DNA of 26,485 nucleotides from Ruminococcaceae bacterium UBA4306 (lineage in GTDB: Bacteria > Bacillota > Clostridia > Oscillospirales > Acutalibacteraceae): NCBI GenBank assembly GCA_002394725.1, contig DGUQ01000116.1:1-26485 (forward strand). The letters run 5' to 3'. Below, piece after piece: positions 7,066-15,035 of the stretch (its first letter is position 1; each line of letters begins with the position of its first letter). A program made the translations under genes and the position numbers. Under the pieces are notes generated by a model. It was not told the DNA's origin. It saw only the letters and a list, made by a program, of their open reading frames with translations, and searched no databases.

Positions 7066-8988
7066 ATGATCAAATGTGAATTGTTCTCCATCCAAAAGAA
7101 TAAGGCAGACGCGCAGGCGTATCGTGATACAGCGACCGAGATAACCGCCGCGCTTGAGGCGGACGGTATCGAGCTGCAACACACCGCAGAATGCGGCGCT
7201 GACGCAAAGAAGCTGGAGAAGCTGATCACCGAAAAGCTCAACGCAAACGAGGGTGATCTGTTCCTGTTCGTCAATGCGCTCGACTCGACCGACAACAGCG
7301 CTTTTCGCAAGCTGTTCTACAAGGCGATCGACAGCATCGAATCAGGGATTCCGCTCGATGACCAACACAAGGAGCTGACGCCGAAGCTCAAGGTCTCCTC
7401 CGTCGGCGATCTGGGTAACGGCTACAAGGGCTATTGCTTCTCGTACGCCGGAAAGCGCTTTGTCGCCCTGCCGAACGCCTCTCTGACAGGAACCGCTCTC
7501 AAGGAGCTGATCCGCGCCGGTATCACGGGCGCGAACGATATGTTCGCCGAATACGCGGACAAGTACCCCGACGGCGTCGCGTTCTATGACGCGAACGGCA
7601 ACGAGGTCGACGCCGAGCTGAACCGTATCGATCCTGCAAGCACCGCCGCCGCGCCGAAGAAAAAGCAAGGCTTTATCCAATCCTTTATCCCTCAAAAGGG
7701 AGATACCAAAAAGCAAAAGATCCGCAAGATCATCGTGCTGATCGCGATCGTCGCCTTCATCGCCGCGCTGATCTATGTACTCGAATTCTACATCTTCGGG
7801 CCGATGCGCAACAACGCCGTCACCAGCGAGATCCAGACCATCGCCCATAACAAGGATAAGGACAGCGGCGAGGAATCGGGCCCCGAGCAGGATTGGGACG
7901 CGCTCAAGGAGATCAATGAGGAGATCGTCGGCTGGATCACCATCCCCGACACCAAGATCGATTACCCCGTGCTGTATCACGAGGGTGACGACCGCTACAA
8001 CCAATACTACATCAAGCGCACCTATAAGAAGGAAAGCTCCGAGTACGGCAGTATCTTCATCGACTACCGCTCCACCGAGGGTGAGAAATCGCGCAACGTC
8101 ATCATGCACGGTCACGATATGCTCGACGGCAGTATGTTCGCGGGACTCTTAGGCTACTCCCCCAAGGGCGACCTCAAGGGTGATCTCGAATTCTATCAGG
8201 AGCATCCTGTCATCACCTTCAACACTCCCGACGGTGACGCGAAATACAAGATCATCTCCGTGTTCAAGACCTCGACACGCTATGAGCACGGCGAGTTCTT
8301 CAACTACATGCAGGGCGATTTCAACTCCGACGCGGAGTATATGAACTTCGTCTACAACATGCGTGTACGCTCGTTCTTCGACATCCCCGTCACCTGTAAC
8401 GAGAACGACCCGATCATCACCCTGTCCACCTGCTGTTATGAGTTCTATCAGTGGCGACTGGTGGTCGTCGCGCGTAAGGTGCGACCCGGTGAGGATACCA
8501 ATGTCGACGTGAGTCTTGCCTCGCGCAATGACGAACCGCTGTTCCCCGACGTCTACTATCAGCGCTACGGCGGTACCCGTCCCGAGCCGCTGACCTTCAA
8601 GACCGCGAACGCCAAGGGGCTGGTCGACTGGTACGACGGCAAGGGCAATCTGGAGGGCTCGGAGGATCTGACCGCGACGCTCGCCTCCAATCCCACGGAG
8701 CCTCCTACCGAAAAGCCCGATAAAAACGCTCCCAAGCCGACAGAGCCGCCCGTCATCACCTACTACCCCGTCACCTACCGCAACTTTGACGGCAGTCAGT
8801 ACGCCGCCTACAACGTTAAGGAGGGCGATTCCGTGCCCACGCCGGACGGTACGCCCGTAATGCCAGAGGACGACTTCTACACCTATGAGTTCGAGGGCTG
8901 GGACAAGGACGTCGCAGGCGTTGACTTCGACCATCTGAACGTCGGTATCGATATCTATCCCAAGTTCACCCCGGTCCCCAAGCAGTAG
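7066..8988 (+). CDS. Class B sortase with cytosolic CinA/MoaB-like N-domain and C-terminal InlB-type repeat
   Basis: 640-residue transpeptidase for anchoring proteins to the cell wall. Residues 1-185 resemble a degenerate CinA/MoaB-type molybdopterin-binding fold: MIKCELFSI, then GDLFLFVNALDSTDN where CinA has DLVxVTGGLGPTxDD, then GKRFVALPNAS where CinA has GRTxILLPGPP. The glycine-rich and PGPP positions are lost. A basic linker, one membrane helix (about 220-244) and the sortase domain (about 275-475) follow, with catalytic H350 (MHGHDM), C456 (TLSTC) and R464. After a Pro/Thr-rich spacer (about 540-562), residues 565-635 match the beta-grasp Listeria-Bacteroides (InlB B) repeat pattern with EFEGWDKD. 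With the N-terminus inside, the first domain is cytosolic and the sortase outside. I see no LPxTG- or NPxTN-type substrate in the window. Confidence 0.85.
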   Translation: MIKCELFSIQKNKADAQAYRDTATEITAALEADGIELQHTAECGADAKKLEKLITEKLNANEGDLFLFVNALDSTDNSAFRKLFYKAIDSIESGIPLDDQHKELTPKLKVSSVGDLGNGYKGYCFSYAGKRFVALPNASLTGTALKELIRAGITGANDMFAEYADKYPDGVAFYDANGNEVDAELNRIDPASTAAAPKKKQGFIQSFIPQKGDTKKQKIRKIIVLIAIVAFIAALIYVLEFYIFGPMRNNAVTSEIQTIAHNKDKDSGEESGPEQDWDALKEINEEIVGWITIPDTKIDYPVLYHEGDDRYNQYYIKRTYKKESSEYGSIFIDYRSTEGEKSRNVIMHGHDMLDGSMFAGLLGYSPKGDLKGDLEFYQEHPVITFNTPDGDAKYKIISVFKTSTRYEHGEFFNYMQGDFNSDAEYMNFVYNMRVRSFFDIPVTCNENDPIITLSTCCYEFYQWRLVVVARKVRPGEDTNVDVSLASRNDEPLFPDVYYQRYGGTRPEPLTFKTANAKGLVDWYDGKGNLEGSEDLTATLASNPTEPPTEKPDKNAPKPTEPPVITYYPVTYRNFDGSQYAAYNVKEGDSVPTPDGTPVMPEDDFYTYEFEGWDKDVAGVDFDHLNVGIDIYPKFTPVPKQ

Positions 8989-9039
8989 CGTAACGCTCGG
9001 GCAGGGTGGCATCACATCAATGATCGCAAAGGAATCCCC

Positions 9040-9468
9040 ATGAAGTACAATCTGATTTTTTATCTTTCAAGAAAAACCTCCTACTGTGAAAAGGCGTTGA
9101 AAAAGGCGCTTGCTCCCATCGGCGGAGAAGCGCACCGGATCACCTCCGCCACTACGCCCGTCGAGCTGGGCGCACAGGTCAGCCGCGGTCTGAGGCTGTG
9201 TCCGCTGACCGTCATCATCGGCGGCTTCAACTCCTTTGAGGACGATAACCTGCGCGTTGTGCTCTCCCGCGTGTTCTCCAATTCATCACTCACGCTTGAG
9301 AACATGCGCAAGCTCAGTGCCAAGAGCGGCAGTGAGGGCTATATCGTCAGGGACAAAAATCAGATCCTGCTGGCGTTCCCCGACTCTCCCGACGACATCA
9401 CCGAGATGTGCAGTGATGAGCTGTTGGGATATATCGACAGTAAGCTGAATGTGGTGAATGGTGAATAG
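9040..9468 (+). CDS. Small CinA/MoaB-like protein of unknown function
   Basis: 142 residues, soluble. It appears to carry a compact version of the fold at the sortase N-terminus. LTVIIGGFNSFEDDNLRVVL matches CinA's DLVxVTGGLGPTxDDLT region with GG and DD kept. GYIVRDKNQILLAFPDSPDDI matches CinA's GMxxxxDGRTxILLPGPPSEM with the second PGPP-type loop altered to PDSP. It starts at ATG 9040 after AAAGGAAT, 51 bp behind the sortase, and is probably in the same operon. The last residues (VVNGE) and the TAG stop are read from a heptad repeat array, so the ancestral C-terminus has been replaced or trimmed. The family assignment rests on alignment by eye. Confidence 0.55.
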   Translation: MKYNLIFYLSRKTSYCEKALKKALAPIGGEAHRITSATTPVELGAQVSRGLRLCPLTVIIGGFNSFEDDNLRVVLSRVFSNSSLTLENMRKLSAKSGSEGYIVRDKNQILLAFPDSPDDITEMCSDELLGYIDSKLNVVNGE

Positions 9469-9653
9469 TGAATGGTGAATGGTTGATAGAGGGCGCTGCC
9501 CTCACCCGATTTGTATTTTTTATCCAATTTATTATGCTAAATAAATGCGTCCGCAACTCATCATAGAGCTGCGGACGTTTTAAATATATCTATGTTATAT
9601 CAATCAAAAACGCGTTAGCGTTTCCCGACACCATTCACTATTCACCATTCACT
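9453..9653. repeat. Family A heptad-ended element, copy 1
   Basis: The left end has five 7-bp units of GGTGAAT type (9453-9487); the right end has three complementary units (ATTCACT/ATTCACC, 9633-9653). The core holds a GAGGGC-GCT-GCCCTC hairpin (9489-9503), a terminator-like hairpin (9548-9577), and an AAACGC-type hairpin flanked by CAATCAAAA and CCCGACACC (9601-9632). The same core parts recur in copy 5 in the opposite orientation. Confidence 0.8.
9548..9581 (+). terminator. Intrinsic terminator of the desulfurase-to-sortase operon
   Basis: CGTCCGCAACTC (9548-9559) pairs with GAGCTGCGGACG (9566-9577) with one G-U wobble and a six-base loop, followed by TTTT. It lies inside the family A element, so the element supplies the terminator. 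Confidence 0.75.
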
Positions 9654-9657
9654 AAAA

Positions 9658-11547
9658 CTACACCATCAGATCACAGACAAGGTCGCTGATCTCGGCAGGA
9701 TTGTCGAGGTTCAGACCGTTGATCAGGCGTGCCTGAGCATAGAGGATCTTGCTGTAATCGGCGAGCTTCTCTTTATCGTTGCCGAAGAGATACAGCAGCT
9801 TATCCTTGATCGGATGCTCACGGTTGATCTCGAGCACGGTCTCTGCCTTGATGTTCTGACCCTCGGTGCCGGGCATCTTGTTGAGAATCTGCTCCATGCC
9901 GACGGACACGTTGCCCTCGCTGGAGAGGCAGACGGCGTGATTCTTCAAGGTGTTGGTGTAGCGCACCTTTGCCACGCTGTCACCGATACTCTCTTTCATG
10001 AATTTGAACAGCTCCTCGGACTTATCGTTCTCCTCCTTGAGCTTTGCCTTCTCCTCCTCGTCGCCGAGGTCAAGATTGTCGGTGCAGACGTTGAGGAAGT
10101 CCTTGTTATCATAGTTGCGCAGGATCTGAACGCAGAATTCATCGATGTCCTCGGTCAGATAGAGCACCTCATAGCCCTTGGCGAGCACAGATTCCACCTG
10201 CGGCAGCATCGCGATCTTCTCGACGGTCTCACCGACAGCGTAATAGATCTTGTCCTGATTCTCTCTTGCGCGGTCGATATATTCTTTCAAAGAAGTATAC
10301 TTACCCTCATTGGAGGATTTGAAGAGAATAAGATCCTGCAACTCCTCACGGTTGATGCCGAAGGAGGAATAGATGCCCCACTTGAGCTGCGCGCCGAACT
10401 CACGGAAGAACTGCTCGTACTTCTCGCGGTCGGTTTTCAGCATCTTGCCGAGCTCGGAGGCGATCTTCTTCTCGAGAGCTTTGGCGATGATCTTCAATTG
10501 ACGGTCATGCTGGAGCATCTCACGCGAGATGTTCAGGCTCAGATCGGCGCTGTCTACCAGACCCTTGACAAAGCTGAAGTGGTCGGGCAAAAGATCCTTG
10601 CATTTCTCCATGATCATGACGGAGCTGGAATAGAGCTGCAAGCCCTTCTCATAATCGCGGCTGTAGTAATCATAGGGCGCGTGAGACGGAATGAACAGCA
10701 GCGCGGTGTAGGTCGCGTTGCCCTCGGTGGACTGACGGATCACCTTTAAGGGCGCTTCATAATCGTTGAACTTGCCCTTGTAATACTCGGCATACTCCTC
10801 GTCGGTGACCTTGCTCTGCGGCTTCTTCCAGATGGGGGTCATGCTGTTGAGGGTCTCATCCTCATAGACGTCCTCATACTCGTTCTCGGTGCCCTCTTTC
10901 TTCTGCTTATGCGAGGTCTCCATGCGGATCGGATAACGGATATAGTCGCTGTATTTCTTGATCAGCTCGCGGATGCGATAGGTTTCGAGGAACTCGCCGT
11001 ACTTCTCTTCCTCGGTATCCTCCTTGATATGCAGGGTGATGACCGTTCCTGCGTTTTCCTTCTCACAGGGCTTGACGGTATAGCCGTCGGCACCCGACGA
11101 CTCCCAGACAAAGGCTTCGTCACTGCCGAACGCCTTACTCTCGACCTTGATATTATCGGCGACCATGAACGCGGAGTAGAAGCCTACGCCGAACTGACCG
11201 ATGATATCGATGCTCTCGCTCTTGTTCTCCTCATCGGACTTGAAGTCGAGCGAACCGGACTTTGCGATCGTACCGAGGTTGTTCTCGAGCTCCTCCTTGG
11301 TCATACCGATGCCGTTATCGGTGACGGTCAGAATGCGGTTATCCTTGTCCGCGGTCAGACGAATCTCAAAATCATCGTGATTCATCCCCACGCTGTTGTC
11401 GGTCAGCGAACGGAAATAGAGCTTGTCGATCGCGTCGGACGCGTTAGAGATCAGCTCACGCAGGAAGATCTCTTTATGGGTATAGATGGAGTTGACCATC
11501 ATATCCAGCAGCTTTTTGGATTCTGTTTTGAATTGCTTTTTTGCCAT
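9658..11547 (-). CDS. htpG: Molecular chaperone HtpG (Hsp90 family)
   Basis: Cytosolic ATP-dependent homodimeric chaperone. 629 residues, normal for bacterial Hsp90. GHKL ATPase landmarks: E31 and N35 in RELISNASDAIDKL, D77 in VTDNGIGM, and the lid glycine motif GQFGVGF (117-123). The middle-domain segment GLVDSADLSLNISREMLQ follows and the C-terminal dimerisation region is complete. I take ATG 11547 (MAKKQFKTES), which has AGAAGG upstream. A reading frame extending to 11640 only translates a repeat in the leader. Monocistronic, controlled by a CIRCE operator. Confidence 0.97.
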   Translation of the reverse strand: MAKKQFKTESKKLLDMMVNSIYTHKEIFLRELISNASDAIDKLYFRSLTDNSVGMNHDDFEIRLTADKDNRILTVTDNGIGMTKEELENNLGTIAKSGSLDFKSDEENKSESIDIIGQFGVGFYSAFMVADNIKVESKAFGSDEAFVWESSGADGYTVKPCEKENAGTVITLHIKEDTEEEKYGEFLETYRIRELIKKYSDYIRYPIRMETSHKQKKEGTENEYEDVYEDETLNSMTPIWKKPQSKVTDEEYAEYYKGKFNDYEAPLKVIRQSTEGNATYTALLFIPSHAPYDYYSRDYEKGLQLYSSSVMIMEKCKDLLPDHFSFVKGLVDSADLSLNISREMLQHDRQLKIIAKALEKKIASELGKMLKTDREKYEQFFREFGAQLKWGIYSSFGINREELQDLILFKSSNEGKYTSLKEYIDRARENQDKIYYAVGETVEKIAMLPQVESVLAKGYEVLYLTEDIDEFCVQILRNYDNKDFLNVCTDNLDLGDEEEKAKLKEENDKSEELFKFMKESIGDSVAKVRYTNTLKNHAVCLSSEGNVSVGMEQILNKMPGTEGQNIKAETVLEINREHPIKDKLLYLFGNDKEKLADYSKILYAQARLINGLNLDNPAEISDLVCDLMV

Positions 11548-11581
11548 TTGAATACCTTCTTTGTTATTTTTGTCATAGTAA

Positions 11582-11623
11582 AGCCTCCCTTTCCTAAGGG
11601 AGGTGGCGCAAAGCGCCGGAGGG
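11582..11623. repeat. Half element related to family B in the htpG leader
   Basis: AGCCTCCCTTT and AAGGGAGGTG form a palindromic end, followed by a GCGCAAAGCGC hairpin and CGGAGGG. This matches the order terminus - small hairpin - CGGATGAGG of family B but with different bases. No second half is present. It lies in the htpG 5' untranslated region between promoter and ribosome-binding site. Confidence 0.55.
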
Positions 11624-11663
11624 TTGACTCTCCGTGCCATATGACATTTATATTACAACATCT

Positions 11664-11691
11664 ATTATACTCCATATTTTAGCACTGTCAA
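11664..11691 (-). promoter_or_regulatory. htpG promoter
   Basis: On the minus strand a perfect -35 TTGACA (11691-11686) and perfect -10 TATAAT (11669-11664) are 16 bases apart. The leader is about 110 bases long. The -35 lies inside the CIRCE operator. Confidence 0.85.
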
Positions 11692-11705
11692 GTCGAGAGT
11701 GCTAA
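11679..11705 (-). promoter_or_regulatory. CIRCE operator (HrcA binding site) at htpG
   Basis: Read on the plus strand: TTAGCACTG, 9-base spacer, GAGTGCTAA. The consensus is TTAGCACTC-N9-GAGTGCTAA, so 17 of 18 arm bases match. It straddles the -35 box, so HrcA binding should block RNA polymerase, with release on heat or misfolding stress. Confidence 0.93.
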
Positions 11706-11861
11706 TTCTTTTTTAAACTTTATGTGAACATCCGCGATACGGCTGCCTTTCCGTTATATGTCACCCAAACGCGAAGCAAATCGATTTCTGTAGGGCGAGG
11801 TGCTCACGCTGAAACCTATCCGATACATCTCACATAACCGCGGAGCAGATGAAGCGTTTAC

Positions 11862-12083
11862 TGTAGGGTACGGCGCTCGCGACGTACCGCTTCGTCGTAG
11901 AGCCGACTATTGGTCGTCCGTTTGGGAGAAGCGTTTCTTCCCTATCTTACGCTTTCGATTAGAAATACGCCCGTCATTCTGCGGATGACCAATGGTCATC
12001 ACTACGGAAAAGCTGATATGCAACTTATTTAGGTGACATATATTGGAAAGGTTGCGGTACGTCGACAAGCGCCGTACCCTACG
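11862..12083. repeat. Family C inverted-repeat element, copy 1
   Basis: The termini TGTAGGGTACGGCGCT... (11862-11890) and ...AGCGCCGTACCCTAC (12054-12082) are inverted copies differing only around the middle. A nested inverted pair (about ATTGGTCGTCCG and CGGATGACCAAT) lies inside. The interior motif CGCCCGTCATTCT is shared, inverted, with copy 2. The gene-free stretch 11706-12250 is otherwise filled by similar palindromes; no credible gene is seen. Confidence 0.7.
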
Positions 12084-12122
12084 GAAAACTTGATACGCTT
12101 CGCCTTGGGTGACAATTATCGG

Positions 12123-12250
12123 ATAAGTGTCGGGAGGAGCATTCCTCGGCGGAGACGCCTCCCCCACTGTCACTTCGTGACGTCTCCCCAACGGGGAGCA
12201 CCCCTCCCCTACCATCCACTGCAAGGCTCGCCGCAAGTGCTGAGCAACAG
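12123..12250. repeat. GC-rich hairpin cluster downstream of serA
   Basis: A run of short hairpins: GTCACTTCGTGAC, CTCCCCAACGGGGAG, and a longer pairing of GGGAGGAG-type with CTCCTCC-type segments. It looks like another small palindromic element, but I cannot place matching termini. No coding evidence. Confidence 0.4.
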
Positions 12251-12251
12251 C

Positions 12252-12282
12252 AAAAAGCCCACCGTACCGAAATACAGTGGGC
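12252..12282 (-). terminator. Terminator of the serC-serA operon
   Basis: On the minus strand GCCCACTGTA pairs with TACGGTGGGC (one G-U) around a six-base loop (12282-12257) and is followed by TTTTTG. It lies about 20 bases after the serA stop codon. Confidence 0.88.
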
Positions 12283-12303
12283 AATTCTGATATGATTATG
12301 AAA

Positions 12304-13449
12304 TTACAGCTCTCTGACGCGGATCACGCCGTCGATCGATTTGATCGCGCTTTCGGCGTCGGTATTCGCGCCGGTGACGTCAATAATTGTATACGCGTAA
12401 TCGCCGCGGCTCTTGTTTTCCATGTTTTCGACATTGCCGCCGATGAGCTCCAGCAGCTGAGAGATGATCTTCGGTGTGTTGCTGTGGAACACGCAGAAGC
12501 GGTTTTCACCGGTTCTGGGCATAGACACGTTCGGGAAGTTGACAGAGTTCTTGATGTTGCCGTTCTCAAGATAATCCTTGATCTCGTCGGCAGCCATGAC
12601 CGCGCAGTTATCCTCACTCTCGGGAGTGGAAGCGCCCAAATGAGGGATCGCGACGACGCCGTCTACGTCAAGCAGATCGTTGGTAGCGAAGTCGGTAATG
12701 TAAGCAGCCAGCTTGCCGCTCTCTAAAGCCGCAAGGATATCGGCGGACCGGACAAGACCGTCACGAGCGAAGTTCAGGATACGAACGCCGTCCTTCATCT
12801 TACCGATAGTCTCATTGTTGATCATACCGCGGGTGCCGTCGTTGAGCGGCAGATGCAGGGTGATATAGTCAGCCTTGGCATACAGCTCATCCAGGTTGTT
12901 GACAGTAACAACATGACGGGAAAGGTTCAGCGCGGCATTGACACTCAGATAGGGATCATAGCCGATGACGTTCATATGAAGCGCACGGGCTGCGTTGGCG
13001 ACCAATACGCCGATCGCACCCAAGCCGACAACGCCGAGCGTCTTGCCCTTGATCTCGGGGCCGACAAACTGACTCTTGCCCTTTTCAACGGTTTTGAGGT
13101 TGTTGGGATCGTCCTTGAGGGTCTTGCACCACGCGATACCCTCAGCGATCTTACGGGAGCCGAGCAGCAGACCGGCGATCACCAGCTCCATGACGGCGTT
13201 AGCGTTAGCGCCGGGCGTGTTGAACACGCAGATACCCTTCTCGACACACTTATCGAGCGGAATATTGTTGACGCCGGCGCCGGCACGAGCAATCGCGAGA
13301 AGGCTCTCGGGCAGCTCCATGTCGTGCATCGAAGCAGAGCGGACAAGGATGCCCTCGGGAGCGTCGCACTCGTCCACGCATTTATAGTTTGCGCCGAGTC
13401 TATCGGTACCGATAGCGGCGATCTTGTTGAGCTTTAAAATATTATACAT
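12304..13449 (-). CDS. serA: D-3-phosphoglycerate dehydrogenase, short ACT form
   Basis: First step of serine biosynthesis: oxidises 3-phosphoglycerate to 3-phosphohydroxypyruvate with NAD. 381 residues: split substrate domain, NAD-binding Rossmann motif GVVGLGAIG (139-147), catalytic R229 (NFARDG) and H270 (PHLGAST), and a C-terminal ACT domain (about 317-381) expected to sense serine or another amino acid. The usual catalytic glutamate region reads TDFATNDLL, typical of a shorter subgroup rather than the DVFEEEP form. It follows serC on the same strand with 112 bp between, occupied by a family A element. RBS AAGGGGAT before ATG 13449. Confidence 0.93.
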   Translation of the reverse strand: MYNILKLNKIAAIGTDRLGANYKCVDECDAPEGILVRSASMHDMELPESLLAIARAGAGVNNIPLDKCVEKGICVFNTPGANANAVMELVIAGLLLGSRKIAEGIAWCKTLKDDPNNLKTVEKGKSQFVGPEIKGKTLGVVGLGAIGVLVANAARALHMNVIGYDPYLSVNAALNLSRHVVTVNNLDELYAKADYITLHLPLNDGTRGMINNETIGKMKDGVRILNFARDGLVRSADILAALESGKLAAYITDFATNDLLDVDGVVAIPHLGASTPESEDNCAVMAADEIKDYLENGNIKNSVNFPNVSMPRTGENRFCVFHSNTPKIISQLLELIGGNVENMENKSRGDYAYTIIDVTGANTDAESAIKSIDGVIRVREL

Positions 13450-13464
13450 AATAATCCCCTTTTA

Positions 13465-13557
13465 GTTAGGAGTGAGGAGTTAGGAGTGAGGAGTTAGGAA
13501 TCAGGTGAGGACAGCGTCCTCCCTCATCCATTCACCCTTCACCATTCACTCTTCACC
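13465..13557. repeat. Family A element, copy 2, with unlike ends
   Basis: Five left heptads alternate GTTAGGA/GTGAGGA (13465-13499). A short core ATCAGGTGAGGAC-AGC-GTCCTCC forms a hairpin. Four right heptads are ATTCACC/CTTCACC type (13530-13557). The right heptads are not the complement of the left ones, unlike the other copies, and the AAACGC half of the core is missing. It sits between serC and serA inside the operon. Confidence 0.75.
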
Positions 13558-13561
13558 AAAA

Positions 13562-14647
13562 TTACTTGTTTTCCTCTTCAAACTTCTTCATGAAAGCGAC
13601 GAGCTTCTCAACGCCCTCGATCGGCATCGCGTTGTAGATAGAAGCGCGCATACCGCCGACGGTACGGTGACCCTTGATGTTGATGAAGCCTGCTTCCTTA
13701 GCGGCAGCAACAAACTTCGCGTCCAAATCGGTGTCGCCGGTAACGAACGGAACGTTCATCAAAGAACGATCCTCGGGAACAACAGTGCCCTTGAATAGCT
13801 CGGAGGAATCGAGGAAGTCATACAGGATCTTCGCCTTACGCTCGTTAAGCTCCTTCATCTTCTCAAGACCGCCGATGTCGTTCTTGATCCACTCGAGGAC
13901 GAGCTTCATGATGTAGATGGTGTAGCAGGGAGGTGTGTTGTACATAGAACCGTTGTCCGCATGGATCTGGTAGTTGAGCATGGTGGGCGTGATATCTCTC
14001 GCCTTGCCGAGCAGATCCTCACGGATGATGCAGATGGTCACACCTGCGGGAGCTACGTTCTTCTGCGCGCCGCCGTAGAGCATACCGAACTTGGTAACGT
14101 CGAGCGGCTCAGAGAGGAAGCAGGAAGAGATATCCGCGATCAGCGGAACGTCGCCGGTATCGGGCAGCTCATGATAAACCGTACCGTAGATGGTGTTGTT
14201 CATGCAGATGTAGAAGTAGTCCGCGTCGGGAGTGAAGGTGCTCTTGTCGAGCTTCGGAATATAAGAGAAGGTCTTATCCGCGGAGGAAGCAACGATATTG
14301 ACATCGCCGTAGCGGCTTGCCTCGGCAGCAGCCTTCTTCGCCCACTGACCGGTGATGACATAGTCAGCCTTGCCGGAGCCGTTCATGAAGTTGAGCGGAA
14401 TAGCGGCAAACTGGGTGGAAGCGCCGCCCTGCAGGAACAGGACCTTGTAGTTATCGGGAATGTTCATGATCTCACGCAGGAGAGACTCGGCCGCGTTGAT
14501 GATCTCGCCGTACTCCTTGGAACGGTGGGACATCTCCATAACGGACTCGCCGGTGCCCTTGTAGTCGAGCATCTCAGCTGCCGCGGTCTTCAGTACGCTT
14601 TCGGGCAGCATAGAGGGACCTGCCGAAAAATTGTAAACTCTTGCCAT
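13562..14647 (-). CDS. serC: Phosphoserine aminotransferase
   Basis: Second step of serine synthesis: transfers the amino group of glutamate to 3-phosphohydroxypyruvate. PLP enzyme, 361 residues, normal length. Landmarks: start NFSAGPSMLP, MSHRSKEY at 39-46, phosphate-binding GGAST (74-78), D172 in ADISS, and PLP lysine K196 in YGGAQKNVAPAG. First gene of a serC-serA operon. Strong RBS AGGAGG, 9 bases before ATG 14647. The final phosphatase step (serB) is not in the window. Confidence 0.96.
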   Translation of the reverse strand: MARVYNFSAGPSMLPESVLKTAAAEMLDYKGTGESVMEMSHRSKEYGEIINAAESLLREIMNIPDNYKVLFLQGGASTQFAAIPLNFMNGSGKADYVITGQWAKKAAAEASRYGDVNIVASSADKTFSYIPKLDKSTFTPDADYFYICMNNTIYGTVYHELPDTGDVPLIADISSCFLSEPLDVTKFGMLYGGAQKNVAPAGVTICIIREDLLGKARDITPTMLNYQIHADNGSMYNTPPCYTIYIMKLVLEWIKNDIGGLEKMKELNERKAKILYDFLDSSELFKGTVVPEDRSLMNVPFVTGDTDLDAKFVAAAKEAGFINIKGHRTVGGMRASIYNAMPIEGVEKLVAFMKKFEEENK

Positions 14648-14673
14648 AATATATACCTCCTAAATATGATGAC

Positions 14674-14711
14674 TATTAGTAAACCGAGTGTCGGCTTATT
14701 ACATACTAATA
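14674..14711 (-). promoter_or_regulatory. Stem-loop in the serC leader
   Basis: The 8-bp perfect arms TATTAGTA (14704-14711, read on the minus strand) and TACTAATA (14674-14681) enclose a second small stem CCGA-CAC-TCGG (14684-14694). It lies between promoter and ribosome-binding site. It could be an operator or an RNA structure; there is no T-run, so it is not a terminator by itself. Confidence 0.4.
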
Positions 14712-14723
14712 ATACCAGTTACA

Positions 14724-14752
14724 ATTATATGACAATTCACTCGTTAATTCAA
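14724..14752 (-). promoter_or_regulatory. serC-serA promoter
   Basis: On the minus strand -35 TTGAAT (14752-14747) and -10 TATAAT (14729-14724) are 17 bases apart, giving a leader of about 70 bases. Confidence 0.7.
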
Positions 14753-14779
14753 TAACAATCGGGAATTACGGCATAGTAA

Positions 14780-14825
14780 TTTCGCAAAAAATCCCCGTCA
14801 TTTTTATACATTTTGCAAAAAATCC
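14780..14825 (-). repeat. Two 15-bp direct repeats upstream of the serC promoter
   Basis: TTTCGCAAAAAATCC (14780-14794) and TTTTGCAAAAAATCC (14811-14825) differ at one base and start 31 bp apart, about three helical turns. They lie 30-75 bp upstream of the -35 box. This is the layout of a paired activator or repressor site. The rest of 14830-14895 shows nothing I can name. Confidence 0.45.
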
Positions 14826-14895
14826 GCCAAAATCTAACAAATTGTGATGGGATAAAACAAGATTTTAGCATCAGAGCATATACGCCTGTTCGTGT

Positions 14896-15009
14896 TGTAG
14901 GGTACGGCATTTATGACGTACCGAGAATGACGGGCGTTATGTGATCGGGAGCATATGATAGGAACGAAAGGCTTTGCCATGCGGTACGTCGCAAGCGCCG
15001 TACCCTACA
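14896..15009. repeat. Family C inverted-repeat element, copy 2
   Basis: The termini TGTAGGGTACGGC...GACGTACCG (14896-14923) and GCGGTACGTCGC...GCCGTACCCTACA (14981-15009) are inverted copies. The interior AGAATGACGGGCGT is shared with copy 1. 114 bp, non-coding, between the aminopeptidase terminator and serC. Confidence 0.75.
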
Positions 15010-15035
15010 ACTCTCTGACAGATAGCACTTCGCTG

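Noticed and set aside
8149..9015. 288-residue reading frame opposite the sortase gene
   Set aside because: Shadow of a GC-rich coding strand; no RBS and no recognisable domain.
11548..11640. N-terminal extension of HtpG
   Set aside because: The extra 31 codons cover a repeat in the leader; known HtpG begins at the MAKKQFKTES position.
11907..12284. 125-residue reading frame between htpG and serA
   Set aside because: Covers palindromic repeats and the serA terminator; no domain and no RBS.
14648..14760. T-box or serine riboswitch before serC
   Set aside because: The promoter lies only about 75 bases from the start codon; there is no T-box sequence (TGGNACCGCG) or terminator hairpin.
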